NCBI GenBank assembly: GCA_963995505.1
Contig: OZ023198.1
Location: 372,001-436,000, forward strand
Origin: Hypericum androsaemum
Lineage: Eukaryota; Streptophyta; Magnoliopsida; Malpighiales; Hypericaceae
DNA length: 64,000 nt
Direction: 5' to 3'
Shown: positions 21,922-34,313 of the stretch, one piece after another
Layout: each line of letters begins with the position of its first letter
Position numbering within the stretch: position 1 is the stretch's first letter
Made by a program: the position numbers and the translations under genes
The notes under the pieces: generated by a model
What the model was told of the DNA's origin: nothing
Database searches by the model: none
The model's input: only the letters and a program-made list of their open reading frames with translations

Positions 21922-24900
21922 ATGCGCTCAAGCCTAAGCCGAGTCTTGAAAGTTCCAAACCCAATCAAAACCCCATCGGCGAATCCTTCCCCCTTCCTCC
22001 GATCCCCGTCCCGAGTCAACTCACCACTCCCCTCCCGGCGAATGGCGATCGCTCCCATGGCCGTCGTTTCCGGCGGCGGCGGCGGCGAGGTAGGCGGGAT
22101 CGCGAGCAGGTTCTGGATCAAGTTCAGCCGGGAGGCGGCGTTCGCTAAGTACTCGGCCTTCGTGGTAGGGTTGGCCGCCGGCGAGCTAAAGATCGACACC
22201 TTCAGGCATTACGTCTCCCAGGACTTCCATTTCCTCAAATCCTTCGCCCACGCGTTAGTTTCCTTTCCCCTTTTTTTCGTTTCTTTTTTTTATTTTCTTT
22301 TTAAATCTTGTTATTGAATCTTGTTTCATTTACTGAGTCAAGCAAGGATTAAGGTAAATGTGAGTGGCTGAGTGAGCTTGTTGCGCTAATACTCCTTGTG
22401 CTTGTTCTTTGTGCTAGTCGTTAAACGTTCGGATCGGATAGAAATCTATTAGGAGGTAAGGGAAGGAATCGGGAAGATAGGTTAACGAAAACCTAGTAAA
22501 TAGAAGGGATTTGATATTCTCTTAATCGGAGGAAGTTGTGAACAATAACTTCCTAGTAGCGAACATCAAACTTCTTTGCTAGGAAAGAAAGAAAAGGCAC
22601 ATCTCTCCACTGTGATGCGATTACAAGTTCTTGAGAGTATTGTTAAAAGTAGCATGTACTCTTGAAGGTTTTATTTCTTTTCTTTTTGTCAGTAGCGACC
22701 AATTGGAGGGTTAGATTGTTATAATTTGGGGATAATGCTAGTTGCATTGCTTGAGGTGAGTTTTTTTGGCATCCTTCTGTTCTATGTTTTTCTGAAACAG
22801 TAGTAAATCAATCAGTTTAGGGTGGTATTCGATATATTCTTCTTCTCGTTGTGTGGAAGAATAGGTATGAATTGGCTGAAGAGTGTGCCGATGATGATGA
22901 TGCAAAGCTGGCCATTTCAGAGCTGAGGAAAGGTGTTACGGATGAGCTAAAGCTGCACAACTCTTTAGTAAAGGTCAGAAATAAATAACTTCTTGGCCAT
23001 CTTTAATTTTCTCTTCATTAGAAGCCATGCATAGAAAAATAAAATGTCATGATAAGCAGTTTTTGATCGTTGAGAAAGCATCTTCTATTCTTTGCATTAA
23101 CTTCACTGTTTCAATCTCTATGATTTGTTGAAAGTTGGCTGAAGCCTGAACTCATTTAAATTATTCATTTGCTGCACTTATTTATTGAAGAGTCACGTTA
23201 ATGTTCTGGGTTGAGATTATTTTAGCAAATTATTTTATACAGCCGCCCAAGTATTTGGATAGATAGTTATTTATTGTATATGTTAGCTTATAGGATCTTC
23301 GGATTGTATGAATATTTAAATGCCATTGTTACCATATTTTGGTAAGACTGTGCTTTCATTATTTACAGTGTGGGAATTCTTAGCTGATAGTTCAACTGAA
23401 ACTTCTGGTGATGGAGAAGCAATTTGTTAATCGATCCAGCATGCGCTTAAAGCTATCATGTGTCATTCTGGTATATAAAACTTAATGTTCCTCTCATAAA
23501 TCTTGCAGACTTATGAATGCCTGGTGCAGAGTTATTATACTCGAGACTGAAAGTAGAGCTTTATAGATAAGCGGCTTTCTTAGTAACCATTTCTCTCATA
23601 ACATCTTGCATGAATAAATTCAGTGAGTTTTTATCAGGGGTATCGTTCCTTGATTGCTACGTAGAATTAAAATAGCTTGTGATGCACCTTATTAGAAGGT
23701 TTCTACTCCTGTCTCTTCTTTCCAGGAATCTTATTCATGATTTGAAAATTGGACACTGTCAGGAATGGGGAATTGACCCAGCTAAGGAGGGGAATGTTAA
23801 CTCTGCAACTGTTAGATACACAGATTTCTTGTTGGCTACAGCCTCTGGAAAGATTGACGGTGTCAAAGGTCCAGCGAAACTTGCCACTCCATTTGAAAGA
23901 ACAAAAGTTGCAGCTTACACTTTAGGGGCCATGACGCCTTGCATGAGGCTTTATGCTTTTCTTGGCAAGGAACTCCAGGCCTTTTTGGATCCAAAGGATG
24001 GAAGTCACCCATACAAGAAGTGGATTGACACATATTCTTCTGAGAGTTTTCAGGTATACATAAGATGAAACATCAGAATGCTCTGTTTCCTTTACTAATT
24101 GTTGATCAGATTTGAGTTCCTATCTTTTTCCTGTATGGGAAAAAATATACCTGCTGAACTTACTTGAGCACAAAACTCAGCTACTTCTTCTTTGGAATCT
24201 AGACATCAGCTCTGCAAACTGAAGACTTGCTGGATAAGCTTAGTGTCTCTTTGACTGGAGAAGAGCTTGACGTCATTGAAAAGCTTTACCAACAAGCAAT
24301 GGTTCTTGAAATAGATTTCTTCAACGCACAGCCCCTTGGTCAGCCTGCCGTAGTTCCTCTGACAAAAGAGCACAGACCCGATGAAGACCGCCTCATTATA
24401 TTTTCTGATTTTGATTTGACATGCTCTGTCGTTGATTCCTCCGCAATTTTGGCAGAGATTGCGATAGTAACCGCACCAAAATCTGATCCGCCCCAAGGTG
24501 CAGATCAGATTTTGCGTATGCCATCTGTTGAGCTGAGGAATACATGGGGTTTTCTTTCTGCGCAATACACAGAAGAATATGAACAATGTATTGAAAGCAT
24601 TCTTCCCTCTGAAAAAGGTATAGCTGTTGCTGCTGTTCTTGAATTTGAAAGTTAAACTCAGCGAATGTTCTGACTCAAATCCTGTATTATTGTAGTGGTG
24701 TTCAACTATAAGGCGCTATGCAAAGCTCTCGTCCAACTCTCAGACTTTGAACGAAAGGCTAATTCTAGAGTGGTTGAGTCTAGTGTGCTTAAAGGCCTGA
24801 ATATCGAGGACATTAAAAAGGCTGGGGAACGCTTAATTCTTCAGGATGGCTGCATTTCTTTCTTCCAGAAAATTGTCGATAATGAAAAGCTAAATGCTAA

Positions 24901-25852
24901 TGTCCACCTGCTTTCCTACTGTTGGTGTGCTGATCTGATTAGGTCAGCCTTTTCATCAGGTATGATATATATTTTCGTTATCTGATCAAGCTTCTCAATA
25001 CATGGCTCTCATCTTCTAAGCTGCACCTTCCGAGCCGTGCAAAACATTGTTTCTTTTACAATAACTCCTAGTTTGGCGTCCCTTGTTTTCTGAAATTAAA
25101 GATTGCTTCGCTTGGGTTAGATAATGGGACAATAGAGAGGACAGTAACATTAGGAGGGGTGGGGGAGACGAAGGAAAACTTGGTGGCCAGTTATTTTTCA
25201 GTATTTTGACATTTATGAGGACTTATCTAGTGTGGCTCTATTGATCTTTTTGCTGCCATAGCACCTACTGTCGCTTTGCTCCCGTATCTAGTGTTAGCGC
25301 ATGCAGTGCTCTTCTAACCCAAGATTCAAGGTTCATCTAACCCAATGGCTTTTCTAATGTGTTGGGGAAGGATAATGCAAGTCATTTCAATATTTGCTTC
25401 ATTTTAGCTTCTGTTTTTACATTCATTTTGATTAAGCAGGAGGTCTGATGGATGCTCTGCAAGTACATGCAAATGAGCTGACTTTTGATCAATCAGTTAC
25501 TACTGGTGAGATTGTGAGGAAGGTCGAATCTCCAGTAGACAAAGCTGAAGCGTTTAAAAATCTATCGATGAGTTACACTGGCGACAAGAAGAATTTGACC
25601 GTCTACATCGGAGATTCAGTGGGTGACCTGCTGTGTTTGCTTGAGGCGGATATAGGCATTGTTATTGGGTCTAGTTCAAGCCTAAGGAGAGTAGGAAATC
25701 AGTTTGGTGTATCTTTCGTGCCATTGTTTCCGGGCTTGGTTGAGAAACAGAAGGGTGCCAAAGGAAGCTCTCCAGATTGGAAAGGGCAATCTGGCGTCCT
25801 ATACACCGTCTCTAGTTGGGCTGAGATACATGCTTTCATCTTGGGGTGGTAG
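21922..25852 (+). CDS. TH2: Bifunctional TENA-HAD protein TH2, thiamin monophosphate phosphatase
   Basis: Six exons are predicted: 21922-22253, 22865-22973, 23763-24053, 24203-24617, 24696-24959 and 25440-25852. All have GT-AG borders and matching phases, giving 607 residues (Arabidopsis TH2, At5g32470, is about 617). The first ~45 residues (MRSSLSRVLKVPNP...) are Ser/Arg/Pro-rich with one acid-poor stretch, like a mitochondrial presequence; an inner ATG at 22042 could give a cytosolic form. Residues ~60-265 are a TENA/thiaminase-II-like domain (HYVSQDFHFLKSFAHAYELA). Residues ~305-607 are a HAD phosphatase with FSDFDLTCSVVDSS (nucleophile Asp 313, Asp 315) and YIGDSVGDLLCL (Asp 529, Asp 533). 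The HAD part hydrolyses thiamin monophosphate to thiamin, the step before pyrophosphorylation; the TENA part acts on aminopyrimidine breakdown products in salvage. Confidence 0.93.
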
Positions 25853-26379
25853 GATCTCTTTCTTTTTGATCTCACTCGTCTGCAGGTTAGTTAGGACAAG
25901 AAGTGCATATACATAATCCAAATATACAAAGTCGGTGGCCGATTTTATAAGGTTCCACAGATGATGTTTCCCTTTCCTGCTGTCGATCGACAGGGACTTC
26001 ATTGGGAAAAATATAATGTCACTCCCAGTGGCTGGATAATGCAGTAAACATGATCCCTGTCATCTTTTGCCTTGACAATGATACCTTCTCACAATTGAAT
26101 CGTCTTTTTTGCTTTATTTTTACTTGGTTTGATGAAATATTTGTACTTCTCGGGCATCTGGATTCCGTAGGTAGGCTTCTGTGATCGATTTATTGCTGTT
26201 ATCTTTTCTAGTTCTATTCATAGGGCATTGAGCGTAACATTGGAAGGGGAACACTCAAGTCCAGAAACCAAGTTTCAGGAAGCTTAAACAAGAAAAAGCT
26301 TTGAAGCAAGTTCTTCTAAAAAGAAAATTTTGGCACTTAGATACCAAAACAACATTCTTGAATTGAATTCCAGAGGATA
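25853..26379. other. TH2 3' flank
   Basis: It contains a probable 3' UTR and AT-rich text running into the Copia remnant. The first weak Copia-like words (DTKTTFLN) begin near 26340. Confidence 0.4.
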
Positions 26380-27605
26380 AAATCTTTGTTGATCAAACTA
26401 AAGGCTCTATTATTGTAGGGCATGAAGATAAAGTCTATAGATTTTGCAAAGAACTTTATGAATTGAAGCAAGCTCCTCGAGCGTGGTACAACTGAGTAGA
26501 TTCAATTTTTTTTTCTTAAGTAGATTTTTGGGAAAAGTCCACTTTAGTACCCTGTGGTATCGCCCAATCACTTTAGTACCCTGTGGTAAAAAATTGACCA
26601 ATCGAGTCATACTTATTCCAATTAACATCAAAAAGGTCCTCGGGCAGCTGCCCGGACCTGCCCGAACGCTGCCCGGACTACGTGGTCAGCCACGTCACCA
26701 AAACTTGATGACGTGGCGCCACGTGGACAACCATCTTCTTCCCTCTCTTCCTCTCCTCCTTCGCCTCGTCCTCCTCCTCCTCCGCCTCGTCCTCCTCCTC
26801 CTCCTCCTCCTCCTCCTCCTCCTCCTCCACTTCGTCCTCCTCCTCCTCCTCCTCCACTTCGTCCTCCTCCTCCTCGTCCTCCTCCTCCTCCTCCTCCGCC
26901 TCCTCCTCCTCCTCCTCCTCCTCCTCCACTTCGTCCTCCGCCTCCTCCTCCTCCTCCTCCTCCTCCTCCACTTCGTCCTCCTCCTCCTCCACTTCGTCCT
27001 CCTCCTCTACGTGGCGCTACGTCATCAAGTTTTGGTGACGTGGCTGGCCACGTAGTCCGGGCAGCGTTCGGGCGGGTCCGGGCAGCTGCCCGAGGACCTT
27101 TTTGATGTTAATTGGAATAAGTATGACTCGATTGGTCAATTTTTTACCACAGGGTACTAAAGTGATTTTGGGCGATACCACAGAGTACTAAAGTGGACTT
27201 TTCCCTAGATTTTTTGTCGCAGGATTTGAATAATGTTTATTCCCCATCCCCACCCCGCTCTTGTACTATTAGAGTACATGCTCTTTGGTTAGATTCATAT
27301 TTGTTGTATCAAGGATTCCAGAGAAGAGAAGTGAAAATATGCCAACACTATATGTGAAGAGTGCCATGGACATGTTCAACTAAGCATATCTTTGTATGTT
27401 GATCATCTATTGATTACATGAATAGATGTAAAAGAATTCAAAAGCTAAACGAACATGGAATTTGATATGTCTGATCTTTGGTTAATGCACTACATCCCTG
27501 GTTTTTAGATTCATCTAAAGAAAAAAAGTATCTTGTCCCAAAAGAAGCAGGCATCTGACATTTTGAAGAAGTTAAATATGTCAGAGGAAAAAAATGCATC
27601 AAAGG
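26330..27605 (+). pseudogene. Ty1/Copia reverse-transcriptase remnant split by a transposon
   Basis: Left part: LDTKTTFLN, a stop, EDKIFVDQ, then GHEDKVYRFCKELYELKQ and APRAWYN. This is the DVKTAFLNG and ALYGLKQAPRAWY region of Copia reverse transcriptase. After the insert at 26530-27205 the text resumes with LYVDHLLIT, MEFDMSDLWLMHYIPG and KQASDILKKLNMS, matching YVDDLIIT, F-M-DLG-LHYFLG and A-DILKKF-M. The catalytic YVDD is degraded to YVDH, and stops are present. No LTRs were identified, so it is an old internal fragment. Confidence 0.75.
26530..27205. mobile_element. Mutator-like non-autonomous element, trinucleotide-core family, copy 3
   Basis: It begins GGGAAAAGTCCACTTTAGTA and ends TACTAAAGTGGACTTTTCCC. 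Long arms hold GGGCAGCTGCCCGGAC and GACGTGGCGCCACGTGG. The core is a (CTC)n run with occasional CACTTCGTC variants (26755-27008). The flanks carry a perfect 9-bp duplication, TAGATTTTT (26521-26529 and 27206-27214). It is inserted inside a Copia reverse transcriptase remnant. The open frames rich in Glu, Pro or Leu are repeat artefacts. Confidence 0.88.
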
Positions 27606-30480
27606 AACAAATGATTTGGGTATAATGCAGTCTAGGTGATTAGTTCAAAATTGCAGGGAGTTTGTGATAGTGATCGAGCAAAAAATTGTGATGTACTTCA
27701 AGATTTGTGTTTTTCTTTGGAAATGGAATCTTTTCACGGAGCTCGAAGAAGCAAAAAATTGTGGCACAATCTTCTGGATCTAAATACATTTCGGCACCTA
27801 AAACAAGTAATCATGCCGTTTTAAATCTTTTCACCCACACTACGTTGTCTTGGACTTACACATGTCTCTTTTTAATTAATCAATGTGCAAAGATAATCTC
27901 TTTTTAAATCTTTTCACCCATACTACGTTGTCTTGGAAATACAGTGGGATCCACCAACAGTTATTTAGATTTGATAGAATTGTCATGTCTTAATTACAAT
28001 GCCTCGAGTTTGATTTTTTGTGGATGACGAACACAGCAATAGTATTATATATTTGTTAGTAGAGATTTGTCACTTATCAAAGTTCTTACCTGATTCGAAT
28101 CTAATTAATTATTTTAATGAATATTCGGATATCATGTGTTATAAAAGAAAAGATAATTGGATCGGATTGGCCCCACGGAGTTATTAACCAAAACCCATAA
28201 TCAACTTCATTACCTATGGTTTTTCTCCTTTTCAATCTCCTCCTCTTTGCTTGTCTTGCTCAGGTGTTTTCATGTATCCATTAAAAAAATGGTTCTCCTC
28301 TGATTCCTACTCAATAATTTAAAAGGTTCTAGAAGCAACGTATAATCCACCTACTAACCTTGATTGACACAGCATTATTAAGAATTGTATATTGATTGTG
28401 ATGTATTTTTTTATACTTAAAATAATATATTGATTGTGATGTATTGCTATACTTATTATACAATAGGAACGTACAAATACAAATAGGAACCAAGAGTTAG
28501 ATATATATATTTTCCATCCACTTTAAACAAGAACCAAAAGAATCCCATAAACTCTATGCGCAAATACTTACGTACATAGATGACATATATATAGTAAACC
28601 AAATTATTGACCCCTTCAGTTTCTGTTGGCCTTTTCCTTGAACAACTCCTGCTCTTCTCTCTAAGTTCTAGTTCCTATTCCCATCCGGGATTTTCGCCAT
28701 GGAAATTTAGAGATCGAATATGGAGAAATCTACGGAAGTATTGAGGACAAGAAGAAGAAGAAGAAGAATGAGATGCCATCTTTCAACCTCCAAGACATCT
28801 AGAGGGGAAGAGGAAAGAGGTCGAAGCATTGGAACTGTAACTTAAAGATCCATAAGACCAAAGGCTAAGAGGTGATGCAAAACCTCTAGGCAAGTCTACT
28901 CCTTGGCTTTCTAACTACCCGTCCTCAAATGTGATATTTCCTTCTTTCTTTTCTTTTCTTTTCCTTCTCGTTAAATTGGGGAATTAAAACATACGAGTAC
29001 GAGATATATAGGATCTTTTGTTCTTGCTAAGTATGAGATAGGGTCTTGGATCATCATTTCGGGAAAGCAATTGATGTTTTTGTTTCTCATTAATTTTGAT
29101 TGTCTTCTCTTGCATGCTCCAATTCTGTATCACGGAGAGATCATTCCTGTAAGATGTCAAGGTTTTGTTTTCAATATATGTTGGTTCTTTTTTTTTCCCT
29201 AGTTATTCTGGAATATGCTGTTGAGATTAACATATTGTTAGTTATAAGAGTGGTAAAAAATTTACTTACCTATTGTCTTATGATTTATGATTCAATATAA
29301 AAATTTTAACATTTTATGAGAGTGGGCTGATGTTATGTCCATTAATGTCCTCAGACATCCACGTTTCATACATATTGTGAACTTGTTTGTAAGTGTAGAG
29401 ATATGAAAATAACTTCTTGCCTTGGGTTACACTTACTTATTTGATTTCTGAGTTGGTTGGAGTTCCAGAAATGCATTATAATAAAATTTATTAAGGAAAG
29501 TTTTATCACGACTCGATGTCCTACTCGATTTAAACATGAAATAGTCACCATTACTACTGTGTTTAGGTACTAGATTATTTCTACTGAAAACAAGCATACA
29601 TTGGAGAAAAATACTAGAGTTTTAACTTGCCTAAAAAATACACAATTAAAGAGGTAGGTATACATGGATGGGCACAACATAAGAACATGGAGGGCGATGC
29701 CGGAAATTTTCTACTTCTCTCGGTTATTTTTTCGGACTTGGAGGAAATGATATTCTGGCTGTTTAAAACTCACAAAATTCTGAAAAGACAGAAATGAAAC
29801 TTGCAATTCAAGTGTCATCTCATTAAAATTTTGAAATTTGGGACAGTGAACGAAATTACATCCATTCATTGTTATGGATGGAGCAAAACTAACAAGGTAA
29901 AGGCTTTAATTGCAAGATAGGAACTTAGGCTATATTTCATTATCTCCAAAAATAACCCCTATACAATTTATGATCACGGACTATTTTACTTTGTTCGGAC
30001 TATGTTGTTGGCCTCCGGCTGAATCCGTGGCTTTAGGAAAGTTAAGCAGCCAGCATGAATCATAATACCTTATCTGAATGGTTCCAAAAAATGGGGTTAG
30101 AGATAATTGAAAAAATATATATTTTTCGTATCAACGGACAGCATAATATGACATGACACGACACAACCTAGGTGTCTTGGTAAGTATGGAAAATTTGGAA
30201 GTAGCATCTCCAAACAATTACCTTGCAAAGTAAGTAGATCCTGATTAGGTATCAGCTTATTGATATATTATACCTTTTCTTTAGGGTAAAATTGATATAT
30301 TATGGGGTCACGCAAGCAACAAATTTGGACAAAAATGATCTATTCGTTCTGATATTATTTATAAAATTTATATCTCATTCAAAATTTTAAGATAAAATAT
30401 CCTTTTTAATAGATAAAAATTGATTAAAGTTCATTTAGCTCATGCGTGTTACTTGTAAGTCAATCGGGTCCATTTCTTTG
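27606..30480. other. AT-rich intergenic region
   Basis: I see no supported gene. AATCTTTTCACCCAYACTACG plus GTTGTCTTGG is repeated at about 27823-27856 and 27905-27938. A (GAA)n run lies near 28750. A possible 42-codon Arg-rich ORF at about 28720-28850 has no recognisable features. Nothing else is supported. Confidence 0.4.
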
Positions 30481-30839
30481 TCTTGATCGACCATTTAAAT
30501 GATGACGCACCGAAACAAAAGCCAATATAACTTGAAATTGAAGATACCAATATCGAAAATCCCATAAAGTCTCAAATGATTAGTGAATTGGTTTGTGAAC
30601 AATGGATCCAATAAAGTCTAAACTTTCACCATCTCCCGTTTAATTTAATTCTTAGGCCAGTTACCACGTGCCCAAGAACGATAAGCGGATCTGAAAAGAG
30701 AAGGGATGTGTCTAATCAAAAGGCAATTTTCAATTGGTTGATGACTCGTCACGGACTCGCATACAATGGGATACGTACGATAAAACGAGTGATTAGTTCA
30801 ATGACAATTTTTTAAGGATACAAATTGTAAAGCTACAGA

Positions 30840-31330
30840 CATAAAATATAAAGATAGATACTGTAGTGTATCCGCTACTACAATAACAATTACACCGTGC
30901 TGCGAAATTGTGAAATTGGTTATCGTTCACATTACCAACTCGAAGAGTTGGGATAGACTTAACAGTTTAACTGTTGAACGAAATGTCAGCTACCAAATAT
31001 TGAACTGCATATACGATATAATTCTGGGATACCGAGCATTGGACTACATACGAGATGCAGTCTACTAAGAGCCAAAATCGAATAAATTTTACAGGAAAAT
31101 TTAACAGCTTGCCGCATCGAGATAGGTACAGCAATTACGACACATACTGGGTAAGGCCAATCCAAATAGACAAAAACACTTGGTACAGATATTATCTTAA
31201 AAATGCATACAAAAGACAGAACATTGAACATATAAAAGGAAGATAAATCCAAATCCTGACCGGAGGGGAGATTACCATCGTGACAAGCCCCTCCAGTCGG
31301 CTGTTCCATGACAATTCAAGGACCTCTCAA
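30840..31330 (-). repeat. Dispersed repeat family R, copy 1
   Basis: Shared words ACATACGAGATGCA, GAGCCAAAATCGAATAAATT and GGAGGGGAGATTACCATCGTGA link it to copies at 35290-35780, 50690-51370 and 62040-62430. In the minus sense it looks like the 3' part of a retroposed element, but I found no protein domain. The first two copies belong to the segmental duplication. Confidence 0.55.
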
Positions 31331-31856
31331 AACAAAATATGACAGTTCAGAGCATCCAATTTTTTAATATCAGTTGTCCTATCGTTGAGATTAGTAAATC
31401 TAGGTTCAAATTATATAAATTTTTTGAAAATTGATAAAAAAATTTCAATAAATATTTAACACTGTTGCGTTCTAGGTTAAGCTAGAAAAATTCTCTCAAT
31501 GGCTGGTCTAAGTGCTTGTTGATTACATTAATTGGAGTTGGTCCAAGTCGCAAGAGACTTAGAGTCACTTAAAAAAATCTTGTGTTCATTCCTACGAATA
31601 TAGAAGATACTATTGAGAGATTCATTTCCTAAAAAATAACTTAACAATGTTCGACTACAATACCAAAGGTTAAAAAAGTGCTTGTTGAATATTCAAGAAT
31701 TATTAAGGGGCTAATTCAGTATCATCAGCCTTCCGACGATGGAAAAGATCGTTTTTAGAGAAACAATGAAAAAGATCTTCTTGGTCCACAAAATTTTAGT
31801 GTTTGTTTATAGGGTCTACCTTTTCCTCTCAAAAGGAAAATAATAAGCCCTAAGGA

Positions 31857-32644
31857 GGGTAATTTTCCAAAAGGGGATTTATTTCCTCGACAATTCCCTG
31901 AATGGGGTTGTCAGGGGATATTTTCCTTGTCTGGAGTCGAGCCAGAAACCGCTCAGCGGGGAGCAATTTTTCTTCGCACGAAACCGCTGCTCAGGTAGCG
32001 TATTTTTTATTTTGCCAAAAACTGCTCTACCGGGAGCGTTTTTTGGTTTGCCAAAAACTGCTCCACCGGGATCATTTTTTGGTTTGTCAGTTTTTGGATA
32101 TTTCAGACTAATTACATCCCCCTAACACGTATCTTAAGCTACAATATGCAAGTAATTAAGTGGTCTTAAAATCACATAAATTACAAGGGACAACTCTCCA
32201 AATAGACCCACCATATTTAATGTTATACGCCAACCCATTTAACCAAACCCACTTTTCGTTCATAGAAAGAAATACTTAGATCAAATGGTAAAAAAAATTT
32301 TTATTTAACGGATTATCGAGTTTAAAATTTTAAAAATATAACAGTGTTAAATATTTATTAAATTTTTTTGTAAAATTTCAAAATTTTCAAGTATATGAAT
32401 TAGTCCGACCAATATACTAAATATCCAAAAACCGGCAAACCAAAAAACGCTCCCCGTGGAGCGATTTTTGGCAAAACAAAAAACACGCTGCCCTGACAGC
32501 GGTTTCGTGCGAAGGAAAAATGCTCCCCGCTGAGCGGTTTCTGGCTCGACCCCAGACAAGAAAAACATCCCCTGACAATTCCCTGAATGACAACCCCATT
32601 CAGGAAATTGTCGAGGAAATAAACCCCTTTTTGAAAAATTACCC
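31857..32644. mobile_element. Inverted-repeat DNA transposon with empty-site control
   Basis: The arms begin GGGTAATTTTCCAAAAGGGG and pair over ~200 bases at the other end (CCCCTTTTTGAAAAATTACCC), including CGACAATTCCCTGAATG and GAGCCAGAAACCGCTCAGCG. The flanks show CCTAAGGA (left) and GCTAAGGA (right), an 8-bp duplication with one mismatch. Copy B of the segmental duplication has a single CCTAAGGAATTC here, i.e. the empty site. The superfamily is uncertain between hAT and Mutator-like. Confidence 0.8.
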
Positions 32645-32791
32645 GCTAAGGAATTCTATTTTGACTTGGTAGCTCTGTACGCTCTACTGTAGTTCCAACG
32701 TCACATCGAAATCTTGGCCCCGGATCTCATTATTTTGGATTTCTTCTCATTCAAAAGACGCCGTCGATGACTTGAGTGGAAATTATTTCAA

Positions 32792-33626
32792 AGGGATGAA
32801 AAAGTGGGGACGATGATGATGATGAGTAGAATAGGATATTGATAAGATTCTATCTATATTATAGTTTAAAATTTAGACTCATGTTTTATCCTGGATCTTT
32901 GAAAAAATTTATTACTAGACTCAAATTTGAGGGTCGGCAGAGTCTGACCCTTTATTAAATTCAATACATTTTGCTAATATTTTAAACATAAATTTTAATT
33001 TTAAATATAAAATTCAAATAAATTATTAAGAAAAGATTAACCATAAAATATCTCGTACATCTATAAATAAAACTAGAATTATATGTAACTCAAATTTCAT
33101 AGTCATTATCATAAAGTATATTCTAGAATATTTGCGAGCTCTATTATAAATTTATAAGTAAAAAATAAAGGTAAACGGGTCCAATTAGGGTATAATAATT
33201 AGAGTCTGGTCCAAAATAAGGTAAAAGGGTAAAGGTAAGGTAGGAATTCTTAGGATTCATACACTACTCTAGACTTCGCCTCTAAAAGGTAAATGTGTCC
33301 AATTATGGTCTAATCAGGGCAGGGTCAAAAATAAGGTAAAAGGAAAAGGGTATGATATGAATTCATATGATTCATATACTACTCTAGACTCTGCATCTAA
33401 AAGGTAAATGGGTCCAATTAAGGTCTAATCAAAGTAGGGTCCAAAATAAAGTAAAAGGGTAAATGTATGGTAGGAATTCATAGGATTCATACACTACTCT
33501 AGACTCTGCCTCTAAAAGTAGACCTATATCGATACCGTACCCTAGATGTAGTCAAAGTCAATATACCATAGATCCAGGGACAAAGGTAAAATCCGACCCT
33601 CAGAATATACGTATTTATGTATCTCT
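32792..33626 (+). mobile_element. hAT-like MITE in duplication copy A
   Basis: It shares its internal ACCCTA/GGGTCTA-type text and its AGGGATG-type left end with the copies at 34314 and 36489. It lies at the same place in both segmental copies, so it was present before the duplication. The internal block AAAAGGTAAATGTGTCCAAT is repeated three times (33180-33480). Confidence 0.5.
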
Positions 33627-34313
33627 TTGAAAAAGTCATTTATTTTTTGGCTTTTCTGTACGTTTTTTTAACTAGGATTTTGTCTAGGCTTGGCTATATA
33701 AGCTAAGTTTTTAAATTTAGATAGACATATTACTTTTAAAAGAGCTTGAAAAATTAAACGCTCTTTCTCTCTTCTTGGTTTTCAAATGTACTTTTTATAA
33801 AAACGAATGTGGTGGTCGATCATATGAGGTGATAAATACAATCTACTTATCAGAAAAACTAAATTAAAACGTGTTCTAATTTCTGAATATTGACTAAACG
33901 TGGTAAATACAATCTACATTTTCTTGATCAACCATTTAAATGATGATGCACCAACAAAAAAGCCAATATAACTTGAAATTGAAGGTACCAATATCGAAAA
34001 TCCCATAAAGCCTCAAGTAACTAGTGAATCGGTTAACCGAACAATGATGCAATAAAGTCTAACCGGTTTCGGATTGAGTGAGGACTATATAAAAGATGTC
34101 CATATAGAGGGTACTAAATTTGGACTGTCAGATTTGATTATCTTTAAATTTGATAGTCAATAACCTACATATGATAATGATTTACATGTGAAGTGATATT
34201 GGTTTGTATGTGAAATAATATTGGTTTGCATGAGACTAGTTTGCATGTGAAGTGATATTGATTTGCATGTGAAGTGATATTGGTTTGCATATGAAGTGAT
34301 ATTAGGGATGACA

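Larger units (their letters stand above)
30481..33832. repeat. Segmental tandem duplication, copy A
   Basis: It is collinear with 33922-37201. Shared blocks include CCATTTAAATGATGAYGCACC (30490/33931), GGCCAGTTACCACGTG (30655/35106), TTAACAGTTTAACTGTTGAACG (30959/35405), TTCCGACGATGGAAAAGATC (31731/36179), CGCCGTCGATGACTTGA (32760/36450) and GGTGGTCGATCATATGAGGT (33811/37180). The copy carries a private 788-base inverted-repeat insert (31857-32644) and shares one hAT-like MITE with copy B. No gene was found inside. Confidence 0.85.

Noticed and set aside
26483..27105. Poly-Leu, poly-Pro and poly-Glu ORFs up to 190 codons
   Set aside because: Same cause: CTC repeat core of the Mutator-like element at 26530-27205.
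28720..28850. Possible 42-codon Arg-rich small peptide gene
   Set aside because: Looked at as a DVL/ROT4-like peptide, but it lacks the conserved C-terminal RLY-x-IRRC region, and the Arg run is coded by a GAA/AGA microsatellite.
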